Assembly: GCA_964655475.1 (NCBI GenBank)
Contig: CAZZMO010000002.1
Span: 62,001-126,000, forward strand
Direction: 5' to 3'
Source: VGMA01 sp964655475
Lineage (GTDB): Bacteria > Chlamydiota > Chlamydiia > Chlamydiales > VGMA01
DNA: 64,000 nt
Shown here one piece after another: positions 35,370-44,161 of this stretch (the stretch's first letter is position 1; each line of letters begins with the position of its first letter). A model generated the notes under the pieces. It had not been told where the DNA came from and did not search any database. It saw only the letters and a program-made list of their open reading frames with translations. Made by a program: the position numbers and the translations under genes.

Positions 35370-36014
35370 TTAACGGATGATATTCTTCATCTCTTTAAAC
35401 ACTTCATCAATTGTAAGGCTATCTGCATGAATAGTATGGAGAATCTTCTTATTCGTGTAATGCTCAATTAAGGGGGCTGTAAGAGTGTCGTAGAGCTCAA
35501 GCCTTTGTCTTAAGACGTTGGCTGTATCATCTTTTCGCTGGATCAGCTCTTCACCATCTTTATCACAGAGGTTAGGATCTTTTGGAGGGTTGTACTTCAA
35601 ATGGTAAACGGTCCCACAATGAGGGCAGCTTCGTCTCATAACAATCCGTTCGCTGATGAGTTCATCAGAGAGTTTAATCAGAATGACGATGGGGGCCTCT
35701 GTGAGGGTTTCTTCTAGATACTCAACTTGAGGCAAGGTGCGTGGATAGCCATCAAAAATGATACCAGGCGCACAGTCAGGTTTTGTCATACGGCGAGCGA
35801 GTACAGCTGTTACTTCTTCATTGGTCGGGAAATGCCCTTCATCCATAATCGCTTTTACTCGTTTTCCAAGTTCTGTACCATCTGCGATCTCTCCGCGAAG
35901 AAGATCTCCTGTAGAAATGTGAACAAGACCATAGTGTTTTTGTAATAGTTTTGCTTGTGTCCCTTTGCCAGAGCCAGGTGGACCTAAAAGAATGATGTAG
36001 AGTGGCTTTTTCAC
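35370..36014 (-). CDS. adk: Adenylate kinase
   Basis: 214 residues. Converts ATP and AMP to two ADP. P-loop GPPGSGKGTQ (11-20), STGDLLR, GYPRT, and a zinc-type LID domain (CPHCGTVYH...CDKDG, three Cys and an Asp in metal-ligand positions). Length is that of the long bacterial form. Its start overlaps the PspC gene by 4 bases (ATGA), an unusual coupling. Confident. Confidence 0.97.
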   Translation of the reverse strand: MKKPLYIILLGPPGSGKGTQAKLLQKHYGLVHISTGDLLRGEIADGTELGKRVKAIMDEGHFPTNEEVTAVLARRMTKPDCAPGIIFDGYPRTLPQVEYLEETLTEAPIVILIKLSDELISERIVMRRSCPHCGTVYHLKYNPPKDPNLCDKDGEELIQRKDDTANVLRQRLELYDTLTAPLIEHYTNKKILHTIHADSLTIDEVFKEMKNIIR

Positions 36015-36412
36015 CGACGTGGATTCTCCTTAATAATGATACATCCGATAATATAAGCAATCAAGACGGGGAGTATGCCGGTGACAAATAAGACAATCAC
36101 AACTACCAGACGGATGATGTTTGAATCGATATTGAAGTATTCACCCAAACCGCCACAAATCCCTGCGATTCTTCGATCGCGCCTAGAACGATAAAGTCGT
36201 TTGTAGTTGGCTTCAACATAGGACCTAGGTCCTAGCGGGAGAAGGGCCCAACAAAGTAAATAGACCAAAGCAAGAATTCCTCCTGTGAAGAACAGAAGGA
36301 GGAGTCCGATCAATCGCAATAAAGTCGAATCAATCTGGAAATATTGACCTAATCCTCCGAAAACGCCTCCGATTTTATAATCAAAGCGATCCCGATACAA
36401 ACGCCGTTTCAT
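36011..36412 (-). CDS. Double PspC-domain membrane protein
   Basis: About 133 residues from ATG 36412 (MKRRLYRD); the longer reading from 36499 would start inside the upstream gene and adds a sequence foreign to the family. Two PspC domains in tandem: RLYRDRFDYKIGGVFGGLGQYFQIDSTLLRL plus helix pair, and RLYRSRRDRRIAGICGGLGEYFNIDSNIIRL plus helix. Each has the GGLGxYFxID signature. PspC proteins sense membrane stress. Two complete copies in one chain suggest internal duplication. Coupled to adk by an ATGA overlap. Confidence 0.8.
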   Translation of the reverse strand: MKRRLYRDRFDYKIGGVFGGLGQYFQIDSTLLRLIGLLLLFFTGGILALVYLLCWALLPLGPRSYVEANYKRLYRSRRDRRIAGICGGLGEYFNIDSNIIRLVVVIVLFVTGILPVLIAYIIGCIIIKENPRR

Positions 36413-36440
36413 ACGCTCTTTAGTATATATACAAAAAAGA

Positions 36441-37202
36441 TTAAGGAAAAGCGATGCGAGAAGAAAAGTGGAGTTTTTTCTTAGTTGTCGGATGGACAAA
36501 TCCTAAGAAGGTTGCGTGAAGAGCAAGACGTCCAAATCGGTTTGTTTCTGCTCTATATTTTGAATCGCCGACAATCGGAAATCCTGCTACTTTTGACTGG
36601 AGACGGATCTGATTTTTTCTGCCCGTTTCTAGCCTCACACGGAGGAGGGCATCATTTTCATATTGCTTCACACGCTCAAAGTGGGTGATCGCAAGCTTTC
36701 CTCTTTTCGGATCATCAGTCACTTGCATAACGAGGCGAGCATCTTCATAGACATAGTTCGTCCAAGTCCCTTTCTCAGGTGGAGATCCCTCTACAATCGC
36801 AAGGTACTCTCTTTCAATTCTATGGTGGAAGAACTCTTCCTTGAGATACTCAGTTGTATTGATGTGTTTTGAGAAGACGAGCACCCCAGAGGTGTCTCGA
36901 TCGAGGCGGTGTACAGGGTGGGGACGAACAGGTTTGAGATATTTTTTGAGTATACCGTGGACCGTATGAAAAGGTTCTTTTTCAGTCGCTACTGTTAAAA
37001 GGCCTGCCCCTTTATCCACTACGATCAGTTCCTTATCTTCATAGAGAATTTCTAGAAGATCGTGCAAAAATCTCCTTCTGGGAAGGATATTAAAGCGTCC
37101 ATCTTCCCTTTCTTCGACCCGTTTATCCTCAATCCAAGAACGTAAAGTAGTTTTTGAACTATCGGGGAATTCCTTCTGTAATCTTTCTAAGAGTGTTGCC
37201 AT
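36441..37202 (-). CDS. RluA-family 23S rRNA/tRNA pseudouridine synthase
   Basis: 253 residues. An N-terminal S4-like part (1-45) is followed by the catalytic domain with HPVHRLDRDTSGVLVFSK, where the Asp of HRLDRDTSG is the nucleophile, then REYLAIVEG, TGRKNQIRLQ and PIVGDSKY. This is the RluA/RluD class. The target uridine cannot be assigned. It starts at 37202, sharing the CATG with the divergent membrane protein at 37201. Confidence 0.9.
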   Translation of the reverse strand: MATLLERLQKEFPDSSKTTLRSWIEDKRVEEREDGRFNILPRRRFLHDLLEILYEDKELIVVDKGAGLLTVATEKEPFHTVHGILKKYLKPVRPHPVHRLDRDTSGVLVFSKHINTTEYLKEEFFHHRIEREYLAIVEGSPPEKGTWTNYVYEDARLVMQVTDDPKRGKLAITHFERVKQYENDALLRVRLETGRKNQIRLQSKVAGFPIVGDSKYRAETNRFGRLALHATFLGFVHPTTKKKLHFSSRIAFP

Positions 37203-37728
37203 GAAGACTATTGTAAGAAAAGGGGGGAAATTTTACAACAATGGTATGAGTAGAGGGAAAAAGAATATTGCTTTTGTCTCGTTTATCACGAGCCTTGGCT
37301 ATGTGATTGGCTGTACATGCCTATATCTCATATCGTTATGGATTTTTGGAGCAGCTATTTGGAAAATTGCCACCGATGTCCTGACAAGTAAATTTTCTAT
37401 TTATATTCTTTTAGACGAAGTGGGGATGATAGTCTTTGCCATTGCCGTCATCGATGTATGTAAATATCTCTTGATTGAAGAGGTGTGTAAAGATAGCGAA
37501 ACGCGTAAACCATTCGAAGTGAGAAAGACTCTAACGAAGTTCGTGATCATCATCGTCACTGCCGTCGCCTTAAAAGGGCTAGTTCTCACCATCAAAGCAG
37601 CGACAACAGACATCACAACCCTTCTTTACCCCATCTCTCTCTTTGCGATCGTATCCCTTCTACTCGTTGGCCTTGGCATCTACCAAAGGCTCAATACCCT
37701 TTCAGAAGAGCCCTGGGAAAAGGAATAG
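37201..37728 (+). CDS. Four-helix membrane protein, unknown
   Basis: 175 residues with four predicted membrane segments (about 25-50, 70-92, 115-135, 140-165). No family named with confidence. A PsiE-like or small stress protein is possible from KTLTKFVIIIVTAVALKGLVLTI. The ATG at 37201 overlaps the divergent start of the pseudouridine synthase in a CATG. A second ATG at 37246 has no better ribosome site. It is convergent with a small Cys-rich gene. Confidence 0.55.
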   Translation: MKTIVRKGGKFYNNGMSRGKKNIAFVSFITSLGYVIGCTCLYLISLWIFGAAIWKIATDVLTSKFSIYILLDEVGMIVFAIAVIDVCKYLLIEEVCKDSETRKPFEVRKTLTKFVIIIVTAVALKGLVLTIKAATTDITTLLYPISLFAIVSLLLVGLGIYQRLNTLSEEPWEKE

Positions 37729-37738
37729 CCGATTCATT

Positions 37739-37990
37739 TTAAAGGACGTCTATTGTGCACTCAGTGTTGCAAGTAGTCTTAGCTAGTTGATCTTGTAGAT
37801 AGATGTTACAAATGACCATCTGATTGTAGTCGCCACAATGGATACAGTTACTTCCTGAAGAGCTATTCGTACAAGTTTTACACTCACGGCTACCCAACCA
37901 AAGAGTCATTTCATCGACCATATCTATATAGCACTGATCATAAGGGCAATTTAGACAAATCTCTGACGATTGACTTTTCTTTCTAGACAT
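37739..37990 (-). CDS. Small Cys-rich protein
   Basis: 83 residues from ATG 37990, which has AAAAAGGAA 7 bases upstream; a TTG reading at 38008 has no site. Eleven cysteines, many as CxxC or CxxxC pairs (CLNCPYDQC, CKTC, CIHC, CNTEC). No signal peptide or membrane helix. The CxxC pairs suggest zinc or disulfide bonding. It is one of four small Cys-rich proteins in the window, without close sequence kinship to the others. Confidence 0.55.
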   Translation of the reverse strand: MSRKKSQSSEICLNCPYDQCYIDMVDEMTLWLGSRECKTCTNSSSGSNCIHCGDYNQMVICNIYLQDQLAKTTCNTECTIDVL

Positions 37991-38017
37991 AGATGATTCC
38001 TTTTTCAAGAAATCTAC

Positions 38018-38049
38018 TAAACACTCGATTTTAATTTCTTAAGTGTTTA
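38018..38049. terminator. Hairpin at the 3' end of the RDD-like gene
   Basis: TAAACACT / AGTGTTTA (38018-38025, 38042-38049) with a 16-base A/T-rich loop. It overlaps the stop of the minus-strand RDD-like gene ending at 38047. There is no strong T tract, so its terminator function is uncertain. Confidence 0.4.
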
Positions 38050-38952
38050 ATTATTAGGTGAAAAAGATTCGATGAAGCGGACTGCCTCTTCTTTTCCATC
38101 AGCTCCATGGTAGAGAGCTTCTACTTTGTAGAGGTCTTGACCTACAAGGACTAGTTTTCCTAGAATCTCCCCCTCTTTACTTTCTGCTTCATAGTCAAGG
38201 GATGGGAGTTCATGGAAGGTAGAGGATTGCTTAAATTTGATCCGGGATTTATTCGTTACGACTTTTAGAGCGCCGCTCAAGATGAGTCCAGAGCGCCATT
38301 TCATCCAAGAAGAGGGGAGGGTCGCTCTACTGATTGAGTAGACGGCCTCGTCGCTTGCGTGTCTATATTCCTTATAGGGGAGGGTGACGTCATGACCTGT
38401 GGGAAGAAGTAGTTCTTTATCAGCAACAACAGGCTCTCCTGGGAAGTAGGCAGTGAAAGCTAAGTCTTCGGAGGTCATTTTTTGCCAGTGGGAATGGGCC
38501 CAATCGATGAGCATGTTTTTTGCTTTAGGGGCGTTAATTTCGACGAGAAGCAAAGGGACAGCCAAAGCGGTAAAAATAGAAAGGCAGAAGGGGGTTAAGC
38601 GGAATTCAAGTCGAAAAGGGGAAAAACTTTTTTTTCGGCTAAAGAAATAAAAAGCAATGAGGTTGATCCCAGGGATCAAGTAAAGTTGAATTTTGACAGC
38701 ACTTAGAAAGCTCGTTTTCAACGATTCTTTTAACGTTTGCTCGGGTGTATAGAAGCCTACAATTGCCTTACCAATAGTCGTTTTAAAGAAATAGAGGAGG
38801 AGGGCTTCTACAGGGGCCCAAAGAAGGGGTAAGCACCCTACAAGGATCCAATCGTAGATATTAAATAGATCAATGTCATAAAAGAATAAAAATAAAAACG
38901 CGAAGAATAAATAATCGATGATTCGCGATATAAACTTCTTAAAATAAACCAT
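38047..38952 (-). CDS. RDD-like membrane protein with large C-terminal domain
   Basis: About 301 residues from ATG 38952, where AAAGGG sits 5 bases upstream; a longer frame to 39033 runs into mnmA. The first 130 residues hold membrane segments (IIDYLFFAFLFLFFYDIDLFNIYDWILVGC, LWAPVEALLLYFF, TTIGKAIVGFY), following the RDD pattern (R.iDyl...P...a.......tiGK...G). The C-terminal half after one more helix is soluble and beta-rich with LPTGHDVTLPYKEYRHASDEAVYSISRA. Role unknown. Confidence 0.55.
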   Translation of the reverse strand: MVYFKKFISRIIDYLFFAFLFLFFYDIDLFNIYDWILVGCLPLLWAPVEALLLYFFKTTIGKAIVGFYTPEQTLKESLKTSFLSAVKIQLYLIPGINLIAFYFFSRKKSFSPFRLEFRLTPFCLSIFTALAVPLLLVEINAPKAKNMLIDWAHSHWQKMTSEDLAFTAYFPGEPVVADKELLLPTGHDVTLPYKEYRHASDEAVYSISRATLPSSWMKWRSGLILSGALKVVTNKSRIKFKQSSTFHELPSLDYEAESKEGEILGKLVLVGQDLYKVEALYHGADGKEEAVRFIESFSPNN

Positions 38953-39005
38953 TGAAACCCTTTTTCTGACAGTATAATAAACGTTGTTCGGTTTTTTTCC
39001 AACGT

Positions 39006-40040
39006 TCAAATAATGATTGCGCCGCCAAGACAACGTTGATTTTGATAGAAAACAATCGATTGTCCAGGGGTTACTGCCCGCTGAGGTTCTTGAAATTCGA
39101 CATAAAGTTTATTTGAATTTAAAAGGTTTACTACACAAGGTGTATCTTCGCTTCTGTACCTCACTTTTGCAGTACAAGCGAGAGGAAAGGTGGGTTCTAT
39201 CCCAATCCAAGTAGGGTCTTCTGCTATCAAATAGGGGGTGTATAAAAGGGGGTGGTCCTCCCCTTGAGCGAGGATGACTGTATTTTCCTCAATTTTTTTA
39301 CCGATGACAAACCATGCACTCCCAGGTCCTCCGATGCCGAGCCCTTTTCTCTGACCTAGAGTGTAGTTCCAAGCTCCATCGTGATAGCCGAGGATCTTCC
39401 CATCGTGTGAAAGGAAGGGGCCTCTCTTTGGTTCGATGAATTCCTTGATGAATTCAGGGAATTTTCTCTTACCAATGAAGCAAATCCCTGTACTATCCCT
39501 CTTATTATGCGTAATGAGCCCTCTCCGTTTTGCTATCTCCCTTAGGTCGGTTTTTAAGAGGTGCCCGATCGGAAAGAGGGTCTTTTTAAAGGCGGAAGTG
39601 GAAACGGCATGCAAGAAATAGGTTTGATCTTTAGAAGGATCCTCTCCTCTATAGAGGTTTCCCTCTTCGTCTACTTGGGCATAATGCCCTGTAGCAAGGT
39701 AGTCAGCCCCAAGGGATAGAGCTTTTTCAAGAAAGTGGTGAAATTTGATCTCTTTATTGCAGAGAATATCAGGATTAGGAGTAATCCCTTTTTTTAGCCC
39801 ATCGATAAGTGAAGAGAAGACATGATTCCAGTATTCTTCTGTAAAATTAACCGTATAAAGGGGGATGCCAAGAGTTTCAGCTACATGTATAGCATCTTGA
39901 TAATCAAGCTCTTGCGGGCAGTCGGTCTCGTCCCAGTTTTTCATGAATAGACCGAGTACCTCATACCCCTGTTCTAGGAGGAGAGCGGCTGCAACGGAGG
40001 AATCTACTCCTCCAGACATTCCAACAACGACCTTCTTCAT
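39006..40040 (-). CDS. mnmA: tRNA-specific 2-thiouridylase MnmA
   Basis: 344 residues from ATG 40040 (MKKVVVGMSGGVDSS); the TTG six bases earlier is not needed. It thiolates U34 in tRNA-Lys/Glu/Gln. P-loop GMSGGVDSSV, the catalytic Cys pair in DILCNKEIKF and GICFIGKRKF, ATGHYA, and DQTYFLHAV are present, as is the C-terminal barrel. Length is usual. Confident. Confidence 0.96.
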   Translation of the reverse strand: MKKVVVGMSGGVDSSVAAALLLEQGYEVLGLFMKNWDETDCPQELDYQDAIHVAETLGIPLYTVNFTEEYWNHVFSSLIDGLKKGITPNPDILCNKEIKFHHFLEKALSLGADYLATGHYAQVDEEGNLYRGEDPSKDQTYFLHAVSTSAFKKTLFPIGHLLKTDLREIAKRRGLITHNKRDSTGICFIGKRKFPEFIKEFIEPKRGPFLSHDGKILGYHDGAWNYTLGQRKGLGIGGPGSAWFVIGKKIEENTVILAQGEDHPLLYTPYLIAEDPTWIGIEPTFPLACTAKVRYRSEDTPCVVNLLNSNKLYVEFQEPQRAVTPGQSIVFYQNQRCLGGAIII

Positions 40041-40079
40041 GGCCAACTAGTGTAGTCCTCATGGACTTATTTTCGCAAG

Positions 40080-42725
40080 ATGGGTATGAAAAGGATTATG
40101 AAAAAACGTTTATTAGAGGAAGAAATCCGGATTCAAGAAAACCATTTAGGCTCTCTTGCCATCTGGAAGAATTGGGGCCCTTTTGTAGCTGAAAGAGCCT
40201 GGGGTACCGTTAGGGAAGACTATAGCCCTGAAGGGCATGCCTGGCGTTATTTTTCTCATGATATGGCAAGAAAGAGGGCTTATCGATGGGGAGAGGATGG
40301 GATTGGGGGCTATTCAGACCGCTACCAAATGGCGGTACTTTCTTTTGCTTTTTGGAACCATAAAGATCCATTTCTCAAAGAACGCCTTTTTGGCCTTGTT
40401 CCAGAAGAGACCAACCATGGAGAAGATGTGAAGGAGTATTACTACTACCTAGATAACATCCCTTCCCACGCCTACATGAAGTACTTATACAAATACCCTC
40501 AAAACGCCTACCCTTACGAACAGCTGAAGGAAGAGAGTAGGAAACGGGGGCTGGCTGACCCTGAATATGAACTAATTGACACTGGGATATTTGATCGAGA
40601 TGAATATTTCGATATCTTCATTGAATATGTGAAGATCTCAGAAGAAGATACAGGGATCAAAGTAGAAATCATCAATCGAAGTTCACAACCTGCAGTGCTC
40701 GATTTTATCCCACAGGTGACCTTTAGAAACACTTGGGGATTCACTACACCTCGCGGAAATGAGCCGCTCATGACAGCTCTAGATAAGGGGATTTTATTAG
40801 ATGATCGAGATATGGAAGCATTTCCCATGCTCGACATCGACTACAAGATCGGAAAACGGTATCTTTATGCCAGTGGTGAACCTGATCTCCTTTTTACGAA
40901 TAACGAGACCAATTATGAAGCGCTCGACTGGGGAAAGAATTCAACCCCTTATGTGAAAGATGCCTTTCATCGCTATATTGTAAATCAGGAACATGCGGCT
41001 ATTAACCCTCAAAGGGAAGGCACTAAAGCAGCCTTTCACTATAAAAACCTCTCGTTTGCACCTCTTGAAAGCAAAACGTTTTATTTAAGGTGGGCTCCAC
41101 TTCCACTAAAAGCGGCCGTAGAGAACGTTGAGGCGTTTGTCCATAAACGGAAGGAAGAGGCAGATCATTACTACGAACATATCAGTCCAAAGAGAGCATC
41201 TCCTGAGGATAAGATGATCTTTCGGCAGGCATTAGCTGGGCAGCTATGGAGCCAGCAGCTCTATTTGTTCATCGTCAATAGGTGGCTCGAAGGGGACGAC
41301 CCCACTTGGCCTTCTCCCGATTCTCGTAATAAAATTCGGAACACCCATTGGAGGCACCTCGTTTCCAAACATATCATTTCAATGCCTGATAAATGGGAGT
41401 ACCCTTGGTTTGCTGCATGGGATTTAGCCTTTCATGCATTGACACTTGGATTAGTGGATCTCAATTTAGCAAAAGATCAGATAGAACTTCTTCTGACAGA
41501 ACAATTCCAACATCCTAATGGTCAAATTCCTGCCTATGAATGGGAGTTTTCTGATATCAATCCCCCCGTTCAAGCATTTGTCATCCACAAAATCTTCGAT
41601 ATAGAACGGGAAAAAACAGGGAAGGGGGATTTCGACTTTTTGAAGCGCTGCTACCACAAGCTCATCGCAAATTTTGCTTGGTGGGTCAATAGAGAAGATG
41701 TGGAAGGGAATAACGTGTTTGAAGGGGGCTTTTTGGGACTCGATAACATTCAGGTTTTCGATCGGAGCCAACCTATTCCTGGTGGTGGGAGTCTGCAGCA
41801 ATCTGATGCAACGGGGTGGATGGGGATGTTTTGCCTCGATATGATGCGGATTGGAATGGTTCTTGCCAAAATCGACCCCTCATATGAATCTCTCATGACC
41901 AAATTTTTCCAACATTACCTCTACATCGCATCTGCTCTTATGAGTTCGAAAACAAGACAAATTCAGAATTGGAATGAAGAAGATGGATTCTTTTATGATG
42001 TCCTTCTCCACTCAGAAGGATATCATGAACAGATCAAAGTGCGCTCGCTAGTGGGACTCATTCCTGTTTTTGCAACAGATTATTGGTCAGAAGATGAGCT
42101 CGCCTCATACAAAGAGTTCTTTTCCCATTTCGAATGGTTTTTAGAAAATCGAAAGAATCTGACAGAATACAGCATCAATAAAATTCAGAGTAAAGGGAAA
42201 AACTACTACTTTTTCTCATTGATGGGTGAGAAGAATTTGAGAAGGATTCTCAATAAAGCCTATGATGAAGAGGAGTTTAAAAGTACATATGGCCTCAGAA
42301 GCTTGTCGAAGTATCATGAAAATCACCCCGTTTCTTTGTTTGGGCAAGTGATCCAATATGTGCCAGGCGAGTCTAGATCTTCTATATATGGGGGAAATAG
42401 CAACTGGCGAGGGCCGATCTGGTTTCCTATTTCATATCTCTTCATTGAGATGTTAAACCGGATCAATGTGCTATTTGAAGATCAAAAAATAGGTGAAATC
42501 AGTAGCTATTTTTCAAATAGCCTCATCAATCTTTTCAAGTCGATCGATGGGAAGAGGGCCGTTTTTGGAGATGTGAAAAAGTTCCAAGAAGATCCTCACT
42601 TTAAAGACTATCTCCTCTTTTATGAATATTTTCACGGAGATACAGGTAAAGGGCTGGGAGCCTCTCATCAGACAGGGTGGACAGGACTAGTGGCTAACTT
42701 GATAGACATGACGAGACGTCTCTAA
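40080..42725 (+). CDS. GH63-like glucosidase family protein
   Basis: 881 residues. The pattern matches bacterial relatives of mannosyl-oligosaccharide glucosidase (GH63): RAWGTVREDYSPEGHAWRYF (near residue 40), KWEYPWFAAWDLAFHALTL (near 440) with an Asp in the general-acid position, NGQIPAYEWEFSDINPPVQA (near 480), and SNWRGPIWFPISYLFIEML near the C-terminus. The family forms an (alpha/alpha)6 barrel and removes alpha-glucose units. No signal peptide, so cytoplasmic. In-frame ATGs at 40086 and 40098 are alternatives. Its 3' end overlaps the convergent hydrolase by 39 bases. Confidence 0.85.
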   Translation: MGMKRIMKKRLLEEEIRIQENHLGSLAIWKNWGPFVAERAWGTVREDYSPEGHAWRYFSHDMARKRAYRWGEDGIGGYSDRYQMAVLSFAFWNHKDPFLKERLFGLVPEETNHGEDVKEYYYYLDNIPSHAYMKYLYKYPQNAYPYEQLKEESRKRGLADPEYELIDTGIFDRDEYFDIFIEYVKISEEDTGIKVEIINRSSQPAVLDFIPQVTFRNTWGFTTPRGNEPLMTALDKGILLDDRDMEAFPMLDIDYKIGKRYLYASGEPDLLFTNNETNYEALDWGKNSTPYVKDAFHRYIVNQEHAAINPQREGTKAAFHYKNLSFAPLESKTFYLRWAPLPLKAAVENVEAFVHKRKEEADHYYEHISPKRASPEDKMIFRQALAGQLWSQQLYLFIVNRWLEGDDPTWPSPDSRNKIRNTHWRHLVSKHIISMPDKWEYPWFAAWDLAFHALTLGLVDLNLAKDQIELLLTEQFQHPNGQIPAYEWEFSDINPPVQAFVIHKIFDIEREKTGKGDFDFLKRCYHKLIANFAWWVNREDVEGNNVFEGGFLGLDNIQVFDRSQPIPGGGSLQQSDATGWMGMFCLDMMRIGMVLAKIDPSYESLMTKFFQHYLYIASALMSSKTRQIQNWNEEDGFFYDVLLHSEGYHEQIKVRSLVGLIPVFATDYWSEDELASYKEFFSHFEWFLENRKNLTEYSINKIQSKGKNYYFFSLMGEKNLRRILNKAYDEEEFKSTYGLRSLSKYHENHPVSLFGQVIQYVPGESRSSIYGGNSNWRGPIWFPISYLFIEMLNRINVLFEDQKIGEISSYFSNSLINLFKSIDGKRAVFGDVKKFQEDPHFKDYLLFYEYFHGDTGKGLGASHQTGWTGLVANLIDMTRRL

Positions 42726-43532
42726 GATCTGGTCCATCTGGGTAATGTAATCTTTGTGGTACATGATCCCATCGTGTCCCCAATTTTCGATCGTGTAAAA
42801 CGAGGTGTTATCTCTATCTTCAACTAGAGAGTAGAGTTTTTTCCCTGAGGAGTAAGGGATGATTCTGTCTCTTGTTCCATGGAAGAAATGGATCGGGCAC
42901 TCTACTTCTGGAATCCAAAGATCAGAGCGGAGGTGATATTTCAAAAGAGCGCCGAGAAGAGCTTCAGGAAGATAGGGTTTAGTTACTTTAGCCATATCGA
43001 GAAGGCTATAGTATGGAGCTTCTAAAATAAGCATCTTCGGCTCATGTTTAGATGCAACATAGGTCGCAAAGCCTGTTCCTAAAGACTGCCCATAAACGAT
43101 GATGTCATTTTCCTGATATCGATTTAACAAGAAGGCATAGGCGAGTTCTGCATCTTCTAAAAGGGTCTCTTCCGTAGTTCCGCCAGTGCTTTTACCAAAA
43201 CCTCTGTAATCGATGCTGAGTACATCATAGCCGTAGTTTGTGTAGTCTTGGACTCTAGAGCCCCAGAACTCTCCTAGGTTGTAGCCTCGGCCATGTAGGT
43301 AGAGGAGCACCCCTTTTGGAGGTGTTTTTGAAGCAAAAAGAAGTCCATTGATCACATGCCCATCTGGAGCTGTGATAAAAACTTCTTCAAAGGGGCCATT
43401 AGAGACAAATTGAAAGTTTTGCGCTAGAGGGGTGTTTCGCAAGATGATCATGTCTTGCGTTGCATACATGTTCCGAAGATAGAGGCCAAGCCCTAGAACA
43501 AGTGCGAGGAAAATAGATAAAACTTTCTTCAT
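42687..43532 (-). CDS. Exported alpha/beta hydrolase
   Basis: About 281 residues from ATG 43532, with a signal peptide or anchor (KKVLSIFLALVLGLGLYL). The oxyanion region is LYLHGRGYNLGEF, the nucleophile elbow YGQSLGTGFA, then a late Asp in FHGTRDRIIPY and the final His in NWGHDGIMY. This is the pattern of serine esterases of the YqkD/BEM46 group. The upstream in-frame ATG at 43586 would sit inside the SET-domain gene, so the shorter start is preferred. Substrate unknown. Confidence 0.82.
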   Translation of the reverse strand: MKKVLSIFLALVLGLGLYLRNMYATQDMIILRNTPLAQNFQFVSNGPFEEVFITAPDGHVINGLLFASKTPPKGVLLYLHGRGYNLGEFWGSRVQDYTNYGYDVLSIDYRGFGKSTGGTTEETLLEDAELAYAFLLNRYQENDIIVYGQSLGTGFATYVASKHEPKMLILEAPYYSLLDMAKVTKPYLPEALLGALLKYHLRSDLWIPEVECPIHFFHGTRDRIIPYSSGKKLYSLVEDRDNTSFYTIENWGHDGIMYHKDYITQMDQILETSRHVYQVSH

Positions 43533-43552
43533 ATGCAAGATAGAATAACAAA

Positions 43553-44161
43553 TTATATCGTTATCGGTCCAGACCGTTTTTTCCAAAAATAGGGTCCATA
43601 ATCATAGGTCAGTTGTTCCCCCTTGTCTATCTTACGGTTAGCAAAAAAAATGACATGACAAAGACCCTCTACAATGATCCATCTCGATGTGATATTCGGA
43701 GTGAGGCTATGGTTAAAAAAACGGGTAAAATTTCCCTTTTCCTTGGCATCGATTATCCATGGAGTGTCTTTTCCTCCAATCATATACCCGAAGATATAGT
43801 CGTTGAGTTTATCTCCTCTCCATTTTCTTTTTCTCACAACCCCTGTGTACTCCCCAATATAGCTATAGATGGGGATCGTCGAAAATGCATAGACCCCATA
43901 TCCTACAAGAGGGTTCATCAATTTGATGAGAAGTTCTTGAAATGGGCCCCTTTTCCAGTTCCGCTCATACATGGTAAGAGTCCACTCATTGGTTCTTCGA
44001 ACCTGTGGTTTTCCCAGTTTTTTTGCCGTTTTTTGAAGGATTTTTGATGCGATTTTCTCTTCTGAGAATTCGAGCGAAGTGAGCTCTTCTACGTGGAAAA
44101 CGTCTGCCAAAATGGTTTTGGTAAAGGGGACTACTTCTCCATGTTTATTTTGGAAATACAT
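43553..44161 (-). CDS. SET-domain protein, NUE-like lysine methyltransferase
   Basis: 202 residues. SET motifs GYGVYA (87-92) with YIGEYTGVV after it, RFFNHSLTPN (147-156), HVIFFANRKI, and GEQLTYDYG (181-189) are intact, including the NHS...PN and the catalytic Tyr of YDYG. C. trachomatis NUE (CT737), a type III secreted SET protein that methylates host histones, is about the same size. An N-terminal helical part (1-80) precedes the domain. It begins 17 bases inside the dicarboxylate carrier gene. Substrate here, histone or self, is inferred. Confidence 0.85.
   Translation of the reverse strand: MYFQNKHGEVVPFTKTILADVFHVEELTSLEFSEEKIASKILQKTAKKLGKPQVRRTNEWTLTMYERNWKRGPFQELLIKLMNPLVGYGVYAFSTIPIYSYIGEYTGVVRKRKWRGDKLNDYIFGYMIGGKDTPWIIDAKEKGNFTRFFNHSLTPNITSRWIIVEGLCHVIFFANRKIDKGEQLTYDYGPYFWKKRSGPITI

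Noticed and set aside
36413..36499. N-terminal extension of the PspC protein to 36499
   Set aside because: It starts within the RluA-type gene and would add a segment that the PspC family lacks; MKRRLYRD at 36412 begins right at the first domain.
38953..39033. Longer start of the RDD-like gene at 39033
   Set aside because: It overlaps the mnmA end, and ATG 38952 has a good ribosome site.
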